64,000 nucleotides of DNA from Triatoma infestans (Eukaryota > Arthropoda > Insecta > Hemiptera > Reduviidae). Below are positions 10,887 to 22,304 of this stretch, in pieces (the first letter of the stretch is position 1; the number at the start of each line of letters is the position of its first letter). The notes under the pieces are model-generated. The model worked only from the letters and a program-made list of their open reading frames with translations. It was not told the DNA's origin and did no database searches. The DNA is taken from NCBI GenBank assembly GCA_011037195.1, contig JAAEAF010003414.1, positions 1 through 64,000 on the forward strand. The letters are read 5' to 3'. The position numbers and the translations under genes were made by a program.

Positions 10887-10916
10887 GACTGGTTTCAGAT
10901 TCTCAACCATCGTCAG
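10887..10916 (-). ncRNA. Hammerhead-like motif, family B left arm
   Basis: Minus strand: CTGACGA, a weak stem II region (TGGTTGAGAATCT), then GAA, ACCAGT giving a two-base-pair stem III with a CA loop, and cleavage base C. Core bases match the hammerhead consensus with C at the variable position 7. The flanks show little stem I pairing. Confidence 0.45.
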
Positions 10917-11017
10917 AGCAAGGTTTTACATCAATTCGTCTAAAGAGATGACTTCAAATAGGTGTTTATATCAAGCACCACATTGGTTGATTCAAACATC
11001 AAGTTAAAACCTCTATC

Positions 11018-11047
11018 CTGATGATGGATGAAAATCTGAAACCAGTC
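11018..11047 (+). ncRNA. Hammerhead-like motif, family B right arm
   Basis: Plus strand: CTGATGA, linker T, stem II GGAT with GAAA tetraloop and ATCT (one G-T pair), then GAA, ACCAGT and cleavage base C. All core bases are present. Stem I pairing is weak, so activity is doubtful. Confidence 0.5.
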
Positions 11048-11100
11048 AGAACCACAAAAATGAAGCCTACTTAAACGGATAAAATCATAGATGTGGATCC

Positions 11101-12047
11101 ACCCAACTAATTGAATAGACTTATTTATTTCTAGTTTAGGAAAAATACAAATCATTTATTAATAAGAATTTAAATTGATTGAAGTTTATATAAATTAATA
11201 AGTCCATAATTATTTATATAATTTGTTTATTTTATTTATCAGCACTATAGTTATATTTTGTAGAGATAGTAATTTGGGTTTCAACGAGTAAATAAATAAA
11301 TAACTTGATTAGCTCTGCTTAATTTCATGAAAGGAACAACATTCATTTCTTCATCAAATAAAGTGGCAGTGACGATAGTAAAATAACTGTCTACAGATAT
11401 TACTTTAGTTAAAACGAATAGAAAAAAATGTTTACACGTGTTAATAAGAGAGAACAGCCGGGGGAACCTTCAGAATTCTCACAGTTACAGCTGATATCCC
11501 CTATCTACTGACACTATATTCAAAATATTCCAGCCACTTGTAGAAGATTGGCTTTTATCCAAATTTATTTCATTAAAATAAAAATAAAAAAAATTAAAAG
11601 GAAATGAACTTATTTGGAGCCTCTTATTATAAATTTTTGTTTCCACTAAATGTGAATTATGTGGAAAATAGACCCACTTTATTGTTTTTAAATTACTATA
11701 TCACTTTTTAAGCCTAAAGTCATTTTGTTGAATTGAAATCAAAGATAACCTGAATGACCTGCTTTCTCAATGATGGATCTCACTGTTCATTCATGTTTTT
11801 ATTGGCTCTTACTTTGGCTGCACATATTTTTAACTGACCCTTAACATACACATTTATACTAAAATAGCGCATACGTTAAATACCTGGTAAAGATTTCTTC
11901 GTGACTTCTAAAAGACATAAAAGTCACGGGACTGATTTAATTAATTGTACTTTTCTGAAATTCAGTAGGCTATTAACTTCTTCATCTTAGGGCAAACACA
12001 AAAGTGAATCGGTTTAGAATTTAATTTTGCATTTCTCAACGATTTTT
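11101..12047. other. AT-rich intergenic sequence, nothing recognised
   Basis: No coding frame with family resemblance and no repeat boundary recognised. Confidence 0.35.
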
Positions 12048-12545
12048 TTTTTTACTTTCTAAGAGAAAGTAATAGAGGAAGTATTACGATCGTGTCAAAT
12101 TTTCGATATCGAGTTTTCACCGGAAATACAAGTTTTGAGGTTCCCTGAGTCTGAAAAAGTGTTTTTTTTTTTTAGAAAACAGTGTGCATGTGAACAACGT
12201 AGCTCAAAAACGAAAAATCGCAGAAAGTTCAAACTTTATATTTCGTTTGAGTTCCGACATGGGATCCGACAATAAGATATCTGAGAAAATTCTTCAGCCA
12301 GAAATACCATTTTACTAATATTATATTGATGGTAGAACCGTATGATAAATTGAAACAGCGTTTGAGAGGAAAGCTATAACCCCACCACGCTCTACAAAAA
12401 TTATCTTAAATGAATATTCCCAGAGAAATGTTTCAAAAAAAGTTGTATCACCTTATATGTGTAGCTGATATACCAAGTTTAAAGAAAATGGTTGGAGCCA
12501 TTTTTGAGAAAATCCCAAATTATAATAAGCTCTCTATGAGCAAAA
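12048..12545 (+). repeat. Family R repeat copy, 5' half
   Basis: Starts with the family's terminal hairpin words (tactttctaagagaaagta). It then continues 'attacgatcgtgtcaaattt', 'gagttttcaccggaaatac', 'aaaaacgaaaaatcgcag' and 'gacatgggatccgac'. These modules recur in the same order at 33485, 21465 and 63445. Confidence 0.7.
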
Positions 12546-13234
12546 GTGATATATACACATAGCATTGAAATACAATAATTAAACGAAAATAAACTCACTA
12601 ATTAGAAGCGTTATCCATGAAGGATCCAAATTAAATAATTATACAATGCCTGTTTATATGTAACCTTTTATAAACTTTTATAAATTAAATTAGGAGGTTC
12701 TTAGAAAAGAGTGGATTGAACTAGAAATGAATTTTTGTAATTCTCATATGAAGAAAGATAAAATTCTGATATTTCTTAAATTTAATTAGGCGTTACTAAT
12801 AAACTAATTAAATAAATATCCGGTGTATTGATTTTGTAGAAGTATAAACAGAAAATTACCAAGAAAATACTTTATTTTGTGGTTAACATTCTCAACCAGT
12901 TAAGGAAGGTAAAATTAGGAGTGACATGCTCCTATCTTTTTTACATTTAAAATAAAGTGAACGCAAGAATTCAGTAATCTTTGCAGTTTTGAGTTAAATT
13001 TAGCAGCTATAAATCATTATACACTAACGAATAGTAATCAATATACGGAAATACTAGTATGGTAGTAATCAATTGTTTTCTTAATGATTGTTCCAGGACA
13101 AAGTATTACTAATAATTACACTTAAAACATGTAGCAGAATTTACATAAGTAATTGAAATCTGACCTATTGTAATTTTTAAAATAAAATTCATATCAAAAT
13201 ATTGTTGAGTATCTAGCACAGAGAGAGATATAAG

Positions 13235-13370
13235 AGACCAGTTTGTAAAAACCACTTTTTCTGACTCAAGAGGTCTCAAAACATATATTTCGAGGTGAAA
13301 ACTCGATATCGCAATTTTGACACGATTGCAATACTTCCTCTTATTAGTAAGTAAGAGAAGTAATAAGATT
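13235..13370 (-). repeat. Family R 5'-end fragment, minus orientation
   Basis: Plus strand shows 'aaaaccactttttctgactc', 'aggtgaaaactcgatatcg' and 'gacacgattgcaatacttcc', ending near 'gtaagagaagta'. This is the complement of the family's first 130 or so bases. Confidence 0.65.
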
Positions 13371-13829
13371 GGCCATATTAAAAGCAAAATGAAAAACTAA
13401 AGTGGGTCACGTCCATTAATCACTAAAAGAGAAATGAATTTCTATTAGTTGTACAAACATTTTTATTACTAAGTAATATTATGGGTTTTGAAGTAGTTAC
13501 TTTTATTAACGGGCTAGGATATAGGTCGGAAGTTGTTAAGTGAAGCAAGCATTTAAGCACCTATTGATTACAAATTATATAAAACCTTATCAAAATAAAT
13601 TAAAAAAGATTAATCTATGTACTCACGAATATGTGAACTTTTTAATAAAATTAAGGAAATTATTTTTCATTTCTTGATTAATTATGCTGCAAATATTTTT
13701 TTTTTTTTTACAAATAAGATTGACCCTGGATTTGACTGTCCTTGACTTTTATTATTTGCTATTGATACAACACCCAACTTGAGAAGGCGTTTAATTTACA
13801 GTTTAGTTAACTTTGTTTCTTTTTATTAC

Positions 13830-13980
13830 AGTTTATTTTCTCTTACTACTTTTAACAGGAAGTATTACGAAACTTGTCAAGTTTTCGATATTGAGTTTTT
13901 TCACCGGAAATTCACAACAGGAAACACTCACAAATCTTTTTCTTACTACGATTTACATAGTTATAATTGACTAATTCTGT
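13830..13980. repeat. Rearranged family R fragment (5' end joined to inverted 3' end)
   Basis: First part reads forward ('aggaagtattacgaaacttg', 'gttttttcaccggaaatt'). It then switches to the inverted 3' terminus ('gaaacactcacaaatc', 'tttacatagttataattgac'). The copy therefore lost its middle and its ends lie in opposite orientation. Confidence 0.55.
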
Positions 13981-14232
13981 GCTAACATATAATTCTTATT
14001 TGATATTTAGTTATCTTTAATTCAAAAACTATAGAAATCACTCCACCTTTAATTGAAAAAAATGAAGAGCATTGTTATAAAGTTTGGAGATAGATAAGAA
14101 GGTTGAAGTAAGCTTTTGTTGGGTGAGATTGCATGCGATTCGAGAGGGTAGATTAGATTAGATTAGAATATTCGGGTGGGCTATACCACGGTACCGCAAC
14201 CAACATAGGCTTATTGTATCAACCTGGATGGT

Positions 14233-14810
14233 CTAGTACGTAAACCCTCCTCTTCTGAGGAGTTTCAAGACTTTCACCCTTAGATCTTTTTGCGTAACAA
14301 TCTTCTCATGTCGCAAGGTACCAAAGGCTTCGTAACGCAGTTTAACTATTGCCACGCAATCAAACAACAGATGGCGGGCGGTCTTCTCCTCCTCCTCCTC
14401 CTCCTGGCATTCTCTGAACAAGGGTTCCGAGCTAATCAACCTTACCTTGTGCAGATATTTCCTGAACCTACCGTGCCCCGTTAATAAACTCGTGACCAGA
14501 GAAATCTGGTTCCTACTCAGGTTAACAGTCTCTTTGATCCTGATTTTACACAGTTTGGGGCATCATCATTTTACTATGTCTTGCTATTGGGCTTGCTTCC
14601 CAGTACGTCCCACGTTCTTTACGGACCCATATCCCGAATGTCACAAGGACCGTACCATTGGATATCCCCAGGACACGCTCTGGGCGTATCCATTTCCTGG
14701 CCCAGCTGATCTGCCACGTCATTTCCCTCAATCCCTACAAGCCCAGGCACCCAACAAAGCTTCGAGAGGGTAACGAAGCTGCAGATACACTGACAAAACG
14801 GGCTTCCCAT
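14233..14810 (-). pseudogene. LINE RNase H and C-terminal cysteine region remnant
   Basis: Minus-strand frames carry the RNase H signature LCWVPGLVGIEGNDVADQLG (near 14757-14698). After frame changes this leads into LSRNQISLVTSLLTGHGRFR, then LFRECQEEEEEEKTARHLLF with following DC near 14415-14350. This is the order in insect I/jockey-group LINEs: RNase H domain, then 'LLTGH' block, then a cysteine-rich tail. Stops and frameshifts make it inactive. The reverse transcriptase is absent. Confidence 0.65.
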
Positions 14811-14935
14811 GATTCGTACAACAATGTGCCGCGATTGTATGTGAAGTTTATTCTACCTGATGTAAATCTATCTCGCTGACAAATAAACCGGGCTAACAGA
14901 GAGAAAGGGCCCGGTATTTAAGGAATTTTTCTCTA
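14758..14935 (+). pseudogene. Second LINE RNase H fragment, opposite strand
   Basis: Plus-strand frame reads KLREGNEAADTLTKRASHDS followed by NNVPRLYVK. This resembles the end of an RNase H domain ('G..GNE.AD.L.K.A'). It starts exactly where the minus-strand RNase H remnant ends, so the two copies meet at the same protein motif in opposite directions. Confidence 0.5.
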
Positions 14936-15439
14936 AAATAATTAGCTGAAGGACAAGCCTGCTTTTTAGACTAGACTCAAGCTCTACATGGCTATGGATA
15001 GAATTGGGCTTATTTGCCAAGATTCAAAATAATGGCTGACCGATCATGTCACTGGCAACCATCAATCACCGTAAACTTGGCGCCATATCATCCCTTCAGT
15101 GTCCTATATATATATATATATCAGTCACAAAGAGTGGAATTAGTGCGGTTTTGTGTTTTGCAATGGGATATCATGGCCAGTTACTGATCTCTAGTTTTTG
15201 TTGATACAAAAACCATTGTGTGTATAGTAGATTTTAAACCACTATAATTAATTACAATTTTCACTACAATTACAGTTTATTCCACAGTCTGGTGTAATTT
15301 TATTCAATTTTAATACTGTATCATTGTTTTATTTTCCTCCTAAAATTTTAATAAGGAACTAAAATATTTTTCAAATAAGTTTTAGATTTACATTTAATAT
15401 ATTTGTGGAAAAGTACTCTTGCCAGGAAAAAAACATACA

Positions 15440-15575
15440 GACCAATTTCGAAAAACCACTTTTCGAACTCAAAGGGCGTAATACAAAAACGTGTATTTTC
15501 AATGAAAGTTCTCTATCGAAAATTTAACACGATTACAATAATCTTCTAATAACAGCAATATGAGAAAGCAATATT
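15440..15575 (-). repeat. Family R 5'-end fragment, minus orientation
   Basis: Complemented blocks 'gaaaaaccacttttcgaac', 'aacgtgtattttcaatgaa' and 'aacacgattacaataatc' followed by 'atgagaaagcaa'. More diverged than other copies. The following 15.6-16.1 kb may hold further eroded family R sequence. Confidence 0.5.
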
Positions 15576-16185
15576 CTTAAAAAAACTTTTCATTAAATGA
15601 TTAGTTCCCTTAACTCCCACCAGATGGTAGAACCGTCAATACCCTGATAGGCAAATAAGCGTTATTTTTAAATACCTACGTCAAAACCTCCTAACTCAAT
15701 TTATGTAGAAAATGTTTGAAATAATAGTAACAGGTCCAGATATGTACAATAAGCATAACAAGTTTAGGAATAATCTTGGGAGCTTTATTCCAGAAATTCA
15801 TGAAAAACTAGAAAACCTTTCTGTAAAATCCCATCTTTTGTTAACAGTTTTCTTTATTCGAGATTTTTTTTAACATATTGAATTATACTCTTTATTTTAC
15901 AGTTAGTTTAACATTTAGTATTACTAAATAGATTTATGAGGGAACCCTGAGACCACCATTTCACTATAACATTCCAGAAATCAATTTTCATAGGGAACAT
16001 ATTTCAAATAAAAATGAATCGTTGGAAACGTTTCAGTAAAGAAAATCGTTGGAAGTTTTTCGAGAAAAATCATGAAAAATTAAAAATTAAAACGGTTTTC
16101 TAAACACTCCCGTTTAACGAATTTCACCTGATAAGTACTCATTTCTTTAAAAACAGTGAGTTACAAGAAGGTTAATAAAACATGG

Positions 16186-16395
16186 TTGTGGTTGATTCCG
16201 CAGAACTGGGAAGCATCAGAGATATTTTCCATAATAGCCTCTTCTATTTGTGGTCATCATCCGGTTTCAGTGTATAAACTGAATTCACTCTGTGCAAGTC
16301 TGTGTTTGATAAAAACATTCTGATGATGGGCGAACACCCAAAACCGGTCGATGACCACAAAAAGAAGAAAGCGATCACGGAAAATATCTCTGATT
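16186..16395. mobile_element. Palindromic element, family A copy 2 (damaged)
   Basis: Left end 'ggttgtggttgattccgcag' and 'gcatcagagatattttcc' match the complement of the right end of copy 1. The spacer is shared in inverse orientation. The right arm keeps CTGATGA, GGGCGAACACCC and CCGGTCGATGACCAC at 16320-16357. The core GAA after stem II reads AAA and stem II has a mismatch, so the hammerhead motif is broken. The left arm lost its motif. Confidence 0.65.
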
Positions 16396-16779
16396 CAAAA
16401 AGATATTACATTCTTTTTTTTTAAAGTCTAATTTATTACATTTTTTCAAAATCTAATTAATACATGATTTCTCTATGTAATCTTTAGCTATGTCCCAGAA
16501 CTTCTCCCATAAGGATTTTTCTATCATAGTAATCCTTGGTGACAGAACTCTGGTAACTTTCTAACCTAACCATAATTATAAGAGTAAGTTGGAGTAAGTT
16601 TCTGCACACCACTTGTAAAAATTGTTCAAAATTTATTTGGCATATCTGCAAACCAAATGTTGTGTTTGTGGCCTCTTAAAGCTATAAATAAATTAGAAAA
16701 ACTTGATTTGCAAAATTAAAACAATTATTAAAAAAATAATCGTAAATTTGTTCATGAAGGTTCAAAGAAAGCATTTTCA

Positions 16780-17395
16780 TAATACTCCTTGGCTACACAA
16801 CCGTTCAGAGCCTCAGTCACCACACAGCTCTCCACCTACCCCGTGACTCTCACTAATTGTTTCTTTCTCCGCCTTCCAAGGGCGGCAAGTCATTTGCAAT
16901 CCATCCATCTCTCAACCATCTCAGTCTCGAACTCTCAGGTAGCCTTTTCCCTCCCGGAGAGGTGAAGAGGTCAATACAGTGCTAACTTTGGCTCTTTTGT
17001 TTCCTCCATTCTATGCACATGCCCCAGCCGACTCAGTCTGCCGGCCCTATAAAGGCTATTAAGAACAGACTCTCCAATTAGTTCACTAACTTCTCGGATT
17101 GTATTGATCGTAAAGTTGACCTGCATCCTGGCCACTCTGCTTTTCAGAGCCGTAGGTCACAGAATTGCAGATTTATATATTTAAATCTTTGCAGCCCTGG
17201 CTTTATTTCTGTTTTTTTAATATTGGCCAATCATATCCAGGAACTAAACGAGCTCCGATATCCTCACTGGCCTTTTTATTTTTTTTAGTGACAACTGCTC
17301 CCAGATATTTGAATTCTTTAACAGCGTCAAATGTATATTCTCTCATTCGCAAGTTCCGGAAAATACATCTCCTAATATAGACCATGGTTTTCTGA
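16780..17395 (-). pseudogene. LINE 3' coding remnant (no RNase H)
   Basis: Minus strand begins with DAVKEFKYLGAVVTKKNKKA near 17330-17270, the thumb motif 'F.YLG.VVT..N' of CR1/L2/RTE-like reverse transcriptases. It continues over several frame breaks to RLSRLGHVHRMEETKEPKLA near 17040-16980, the 'L.WLGHV.RM' tail motif. Many stops. Catalytic boxes are not included. Confidence 0.6.
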
Positions 17396-18217
17396 CCGTT
17401 TGAGATCTTTAGTGATTGCTTCCAGGAACTTCAATTTCAAACTTAACCTGTGACCGAGCAGGCTAATACCTCAAACATTCTATTATTATATATTGTCTTT
17501 CATGTTCATCGATAACTTTCAAAATAAGCATATTAAAAACCTATCAGTTAAGCAAAGTTATTACACATAGGATATATAACATTATCTGATTTAATTTGTT
17601 GACAAAATCAAATCAATGCCCACTATGATAAATGGTCACTCTAGAACAAAATGGTTTCCGTTCTGTAGAGATATAAAGTAGAGTGAAGAAGACAAGCATT
17701 AAAATAACAAAGTCCCCAGTTTATACTTTATAGCGGCCAATATTGCTATAGATCAACATCAAGGCTACAAAACTTGCAGGCCCTTACTTTTATCTCATTC
17801 TTCTCTCCGCACACCTCACTTCATCACAGTATTATGTTCACTCCTCTATTTCTTAATGAATTGGTATCGGTGATGAACAGATTTGATTAATAGCTAAGAC
17901 AGTGTTACAGCCCTCCGGGGCTCACTATAGCTCTAGATAAGAAGTGTGTATACTGGAAGAAGAAGGTAGAGGAAAAAACTAATCAACTTAATGGTACTGT
18001 TGTTACTGAATTGTGATTCCTTAACGGCCTCCAGTTACACGCAATCCTTTTGTTCTATATCCCCGAAACTAATAATTAGGATTTGTCCCCTTAAAAAATT
18101 AAATAAAAATGAAATACACTCACATGCTTGCTCTTGCAGCAATTATAACCAATCTAACGGACAAATTTTCTTCAAACTATTTTTGTAACGGAGTTTTAAC
18201 CGGTAATGCATCTTTTG

Positions 18218-18402
18218 AAGTTTGGTGTAGTGGTTATGAGCATGGACTTGAAACTGGGAGGTCACCAGTTCGAGTCCCGCATGTAACCCCTAAATTTTAT
18301 ATCAGTTCAAAAAAATTTTGATTGTAAAGTATGTGCTTCCGCCTTCTATTTGGACACCCATTAAGTAATTGGACGGTTAAGCCCGCGCAAAGAAATAGGC
18401 AC
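18218..18402 (+). mobile_element. tRNA-derived SINE, second family, copy 2
   Basis: A-box-like TTTGGTGTAGTGGTTATGAG near 18221-18240 and B box AGTTCGAGTCC near 18268-18278. The tail has TGGACGGTTAAGCCCGCGC and an A-rich end. It is colinear with 9580-9775 and diverged by scattered substitutions. No clear target duplication. Confidence 0.78.
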
Positions 18403-18711
18403 TTGTTTACTCTTTACTTACTTACATATCAGACAGAAACAAACTTTTACTTCAATTTACGAATTAATTACATAATACTTTTTTAATGGTTTTTATGGCT
18501 TTTTTGTACTGAGAATTTTTAAAATTGATATTGTAAGCGATATCAATATTGATTTCTCTTCTTTTCTTTCTTCTTCTAATGTTGCAAATAAACTGACAAA
18601 AAAAAGTATTCAATAAAAACTTCCGGTTGATGGATATTGTCAGAAACCGTGTCAGATGAGTGTAACCTAATCCGAACTATCAACTTTGAGTTTCCTGAAA
18701 TATTATATATA

Positions 18712-19643
18712 CTAGGGTCATTCAACAAGTAACGAGACAAATCGCTGTAGCTCAGAAACGGTTTGTTTATTCAATACAATAGTTTCAGTGCGTCAAGTTG
18801 GCATCCTTGTACTTAGTTTCTCATCAGCTGTTCGAGAGTATTCGGGAAGCATAAAATCAAATTTATTCGTTTACAATGGCGAGTCGGCTCGAGCATTGCA
18901 TCTTGGAAGATCAACGCTCAGTGATTAGATTTTTAGTTGCAGACGGTATCAAAGGTATAAAATCCACGTAAGAATGTTGAAAGTGTACGGGAATAATTGT
19001 TTGAACCGTTCGAACGTTTTACAAATGGTAGAACAGTTTAAAAGGCCGTGTAAGTGTCTGCGACGAGCAACGAAGCGGACGGCCGGTTGAAGTTGCAACT
19101 ACCTCCTTCGAATCTCGCATTAACGCGTTAATTCAGGACAATAGGCGTATTACTGTTGAACTGATAGCTGAAGAAGTGCACGCGAGGCATAAGTAAGGTC
19201 TGCCATTCGAACGAAACGTCGTGGACTTTTGACTGAAGGCTTGATTTTGCTTCATGACTTCGCGCGCCCACACACGGCACACTTAACTTAAGAAACACTT
19301 CAAAAAGTAGGGTGGGAGATCCTTCCACATCCCCCTACAGCCCCAACCTCGCCCCATCGCACTTACATTTGTTTGGATCCCTTAAAGAGGCTCTACGTGG
19401 GAAACATTTTCAATCCAATGAAGAAGTTAAAAATCAGGTGCAAAAGGGGCTTGGAGATTCGAGATTCAAAAGGGACCCAAAGAATTCCATGCGAGTGACA
19501 TACACAAATTAGAAGAATGAGGGGACAAGTGTACAAATGTCGGTGGGGTCTATATTGAAAATTAGCCAAAGTTTTGTATTGATATTAAATAAATAGTTTT
19601 TGAGCAACAGCGATTTGTCTCGTTACTTATTGAATGACCCTCG
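18712..19643 (+). mobile_element. Internally deleted mariner DNA transposon
   Basis: Terminal inverted repeats of about 50 bp. The left starts GAGGGTC-like (ctagggtcattcaa) and contains 'agtaacgagacaaatcgctg'. The right end is its complement with a few mismatches. The element is flanked by TA on both sides (18710-18711 and 19644-19645), the mariner target duplication. At 932 bp it is shorter than the usual 1.3 kb because of an internal deletion in the transposase. Confidence 0.9.
18876..19560 (+). pseudogene. Mariner transposase, deleted and frameshifted
   Basis: The start at 18876 gives MASRLEHCILEDQRSVIRFL, the N-terminal helix-turn-helix region. Later frames give QMVEQFKR, then SFESRINALIQDNRRITVEL of the DNA-binding half. 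The sequence then jumps, with loss of the region containing the first catalytic aspartate, to LILLHDFARPHTAHL and PYSPNLAPSHLHLFGSLKEA near 19335-19395. In active mariners the last motif is 'SPDLAPSD': both aspartates are changed (N and H). Several stops. The family role, cut-and-paste transposition, is lost in this copy. Confidence 0.85.
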
Positions 19644-19669
19644 TATATATACATATATATATATATATT

Positions 19670-19750
19670 TTCGAAACTCAGGGGACTTAAAAACATGAAT
19701 TACCAGTAAAAACTCAATTATGAAAATTTCATATCATCGCAATTCTTCTT
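19670..19750 (-). repeat. Family R 5'-end fragment, minus orientation
   Basis: Short fragment with 'attaccagtaaaaactcaat' and 'catatcatcgcaattcttc', the complemented first modules of family R. It lies just outside the mariner, with another family R trace ('aaaacttccggttgatgg') at 18618-18640 on the other side. The mariner may therefore have inserted into a family R copy. Confidence 0.5.
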
Positions 19751-19759
19751 CTAGTATGG

Positions 19760-20469
19760 AGAGAATATATTTTTCAAGTAAATGTCCTACAGCTATTAAT
19801 ATGATTATTTAAAAACAAACTAATTTCGTGACAAACAATTTCTTGTTTAGTTGCCTGTTAAAGATACTCTCGATCTAAGTCATAATATTGCAGCGGTAAT
19901 ATTCAGTACTTTTTAATTCTCCCTTAATACACTTTAATTATCTAAATAGAATAGTTTCATTTCGTGTTTAGTAATCTATGGTTTCGGTAAAACATGATAA
20001 TGATTTTAATATCAATTTTAAATAGAAAACAATAAAAGGGAGTCAAAATTATAAAAACATTTTTAAACTACTCTATCCCTGTTAATGATAAAATTATTCA
20101 GTAACTTACTAACTCTCAATCAATTGGGGCATGTCTTGCTCAATGATTGAACTTCATTCTGAACAAATGCCAAAGCTTAATTGAGTCTTGGAGTTTGGCC
20201 AAATTATTATATTTTTTCTATTTAAGACTAATGATTACATCGAACCAATAATACTGGCGATTTTTCCATAGTTATTAAGAAAATAAAGTAATTTTTTTTT
20301 TCTGGCATTAGCAAACACCATACAGCCACAATCAAACCATGACAGATCTTCCAATCTTCAACATATTAATACGGACACAATCTCCTAAAATGCGCTAATC
20401 ATCTATTTGACAGTGCATTACAAAGTTGGTGATGTATTAATTATCTATATAACTTTTGCTTTGTAACAA
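19760..20469. other. AT-rich intergenic sequence, nothing recognised
   Basis: No coding frame with family resemblance and no repeat boundary recognised. Confidence 0.35.
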
Positions 20470-21270
20470 AATTCTATAAGAGAAGGAGTTGAGAAATCAG
20501 ACCATTCAAGTTTTGAAACAAGACAGCTCTCTCTGTTTTGTGAAATGGACAGATCATTAAGATATGCTCTCTAGATCTTCTTCTTCGCAACATTTGCTAC
20601 AAATTGCAGTGTCTGATTTATTAATTGTTTTCATATTCCTTGGTTGGACCTCAAGCGACATACTATCATCTTACACACTGCTTTGTACGTCGTTTGCGGC
20701 TAGAACCACGGAGTTTTGCCGACAATAGGAAATAAGGTTTTATTTCCAAAGTCCGAAGGCTCCCCTTCGGATCACTGTTATAATTAACTTGTCATTTCTT
20801 AGGAGCTCTGGAGCTAATATACGAGTTCAGATCCGTATAAAGGAAATGACAATTTGTCATAACCCCGTTCACAGTTGCTCCTTTTGCTATTAAGTCCACA
20901 ATCTCATTACCCTTAATACCTGAATAACCTTTCACACAGCAAAGGTACACTGTTTTGGTATCAACTTTCAGCGCTTATAGATTCCATCTCTTATTAAAAT
21001 AATTAATTGATTGGTTTCTAATTTTCCTGATGCAGTTTCTAATTTCAGTAGCGGGCTTTGGCTATCCGAGAAAATTAGAAATCTAGTCTTCTGAGTTCAG
21101 ATTTCTTAGATATCTTACTGCTTCTAATATAGCCAGTAGTTCCGCAGAGTAAATAGTTATAAATCTGAGCAAGGCAAATGAACTCTCATAAAGCTAGCCA
21201 GTATCACAAAGCATGCTACCAATCGCTCCGCCTAGCTTAGATCCATCGTTGAATAAACACCTAAAATCAG
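20470..21270 (-). pseudogene. LINE RNase H domain remnant
   Basis: Minus-strand reading shows a nearly complete RNase H fold with a few stops: DGSKLGGAIGSMLCD (21245-21195), IYSAELLAILEAVRYLRNLN (21150-21090) with the catalytic glutamate, and KGYSGIKGNEIVDLIAKGAT (20935-20875) with the last aspartate. A tail follows: PKKEIVCRLRSNQGI-like sequence and 'CSKCCEEE'-like cysteines near 20590. RNase H removes RNA from the cDNA hybrid during LINE insertion. Upstream reverse transcriptase is not present. Confidence 0.72.
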
Positions 21271-21464
21271 ACTACTTTTCTAAAATAAATGCATGGAAGC
21301 GTAAATTAAGCAATGATTGAATAATTTGGGAGATAGTGTACTTTCATGGGCTGGATGAGGGCAAAATAATCGAAGGAATAATGAAATTTAATAGGATTAC
21401 AGTTAATGGTATTATGGTGGGAAGGCAATCAGAGAGGAACTGATAGTTAACAGTGGTGACTTCT

Positions 21465-22290
21465 TTTTTTACTTTCTCTTATCCTAGTAAGAGGAAGTAT
21501 TGCAATCATGCCAGATTTTCGAAATTGATTTTTCACCGGAACATTCCTGAATACGAAAAAAAATGTTTTTAGCGAATAATCTGTGTGTGGGTGTGTTAAC
21601 CGAATATTTCAAAAACGAAAAGTTGCAGATAGCACAAACTTAGTATTCCGTTTAGGCATTACTAGAGCATCAGATACCCAAATTTCAGGTAAAATTCATC
21701 ATCCGGATATGAGACTTTACTGAATTTTGTTTTTCGTGATTTTCGCAAAAACTGCTCTAACGATTTTCTTTTAAATTTCGTACATACATAAATACCTACC
21801 ACTTTTTTTTTTTTAACTATTTTTCGGAAAAATTTATTTTTTGAGATTCTGTGGGAGCAGTATGCTTTCCTCTAAAGTACCACTTCCGTATAATATACGG
21901 TTTTATCACTTACAAAATATTAATATACATTACAAGCCTTGAAAGAATTCCAAATTTGAAAAAAATTAGTTAACTAGAAGTGTGGTTTTTTGGGGGAATT
22001 TGCTTGAAAACTGTTGCAACGACTTTTTTTAACTTGAAATTATTGCTACATAGATAGAAACGTATCACTTTTATTTGAAGCATTAAAAAAAAAAAGATTT
22101 TAGAAAAGTATTGGGATCTTACAGTTAGTTTCAATTTAAACTGACGATATGTAGTATTGGGCAGTAATATCAATGCCACAATGTCCACTCAGGACATGTC
22201 TACACCATTCATTTTTTTTAAGGCCCAGCTCAAATAAAATTTATGAACATAATTTTTCTTTTAATTAATGGGAGTAAGAGTTAAGTCGTA
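21465..22290 (+). repeat. Family R repeat, long copy
   Basis: Begins with the hairpin words 'actttctcttatcc' and 'tagtaagaggaagtattgc' at 21470-21505. It continues through 'gatttttcaccggaac', 'aaaaacgaaaagttgcag', the 'aactgctctaacgattttc' block, the 'ctttcctctaaagtaccac' block and 'tgtttcacaccaga' at 22290-22305. It ends about 155 bases before the first visible aminopeptidase exon. Confidence 0.65.
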
Positions 22291-22304
22291 TGACTGTTTC
22301 ACAC

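Larger units (their letters stand above)
10845..11100. mobile_element. Palindromic hammerhead-bearing element, family B
   Basis: Inverted repeat with arms of roughly 100 bp. The left arm contains 'tgattttatccagcgtagc' and the right arm the complement of a related block ('cggataaaatcatagatgtg'). Each arm contains the motif 'gactggtttcagat' or its complement, embedded in a hammerhead-like core. A short hairpin at 30678-30795 shares the end sequence. No open frame of coding character. Confidence 0.6.

Noticed and set aside
14290..14773. Several overlapping plus-strand open frames
   Set aside because: They are antisense to the LINE RNase H/C-terminal remnant, whose motifs read on the minus strand.
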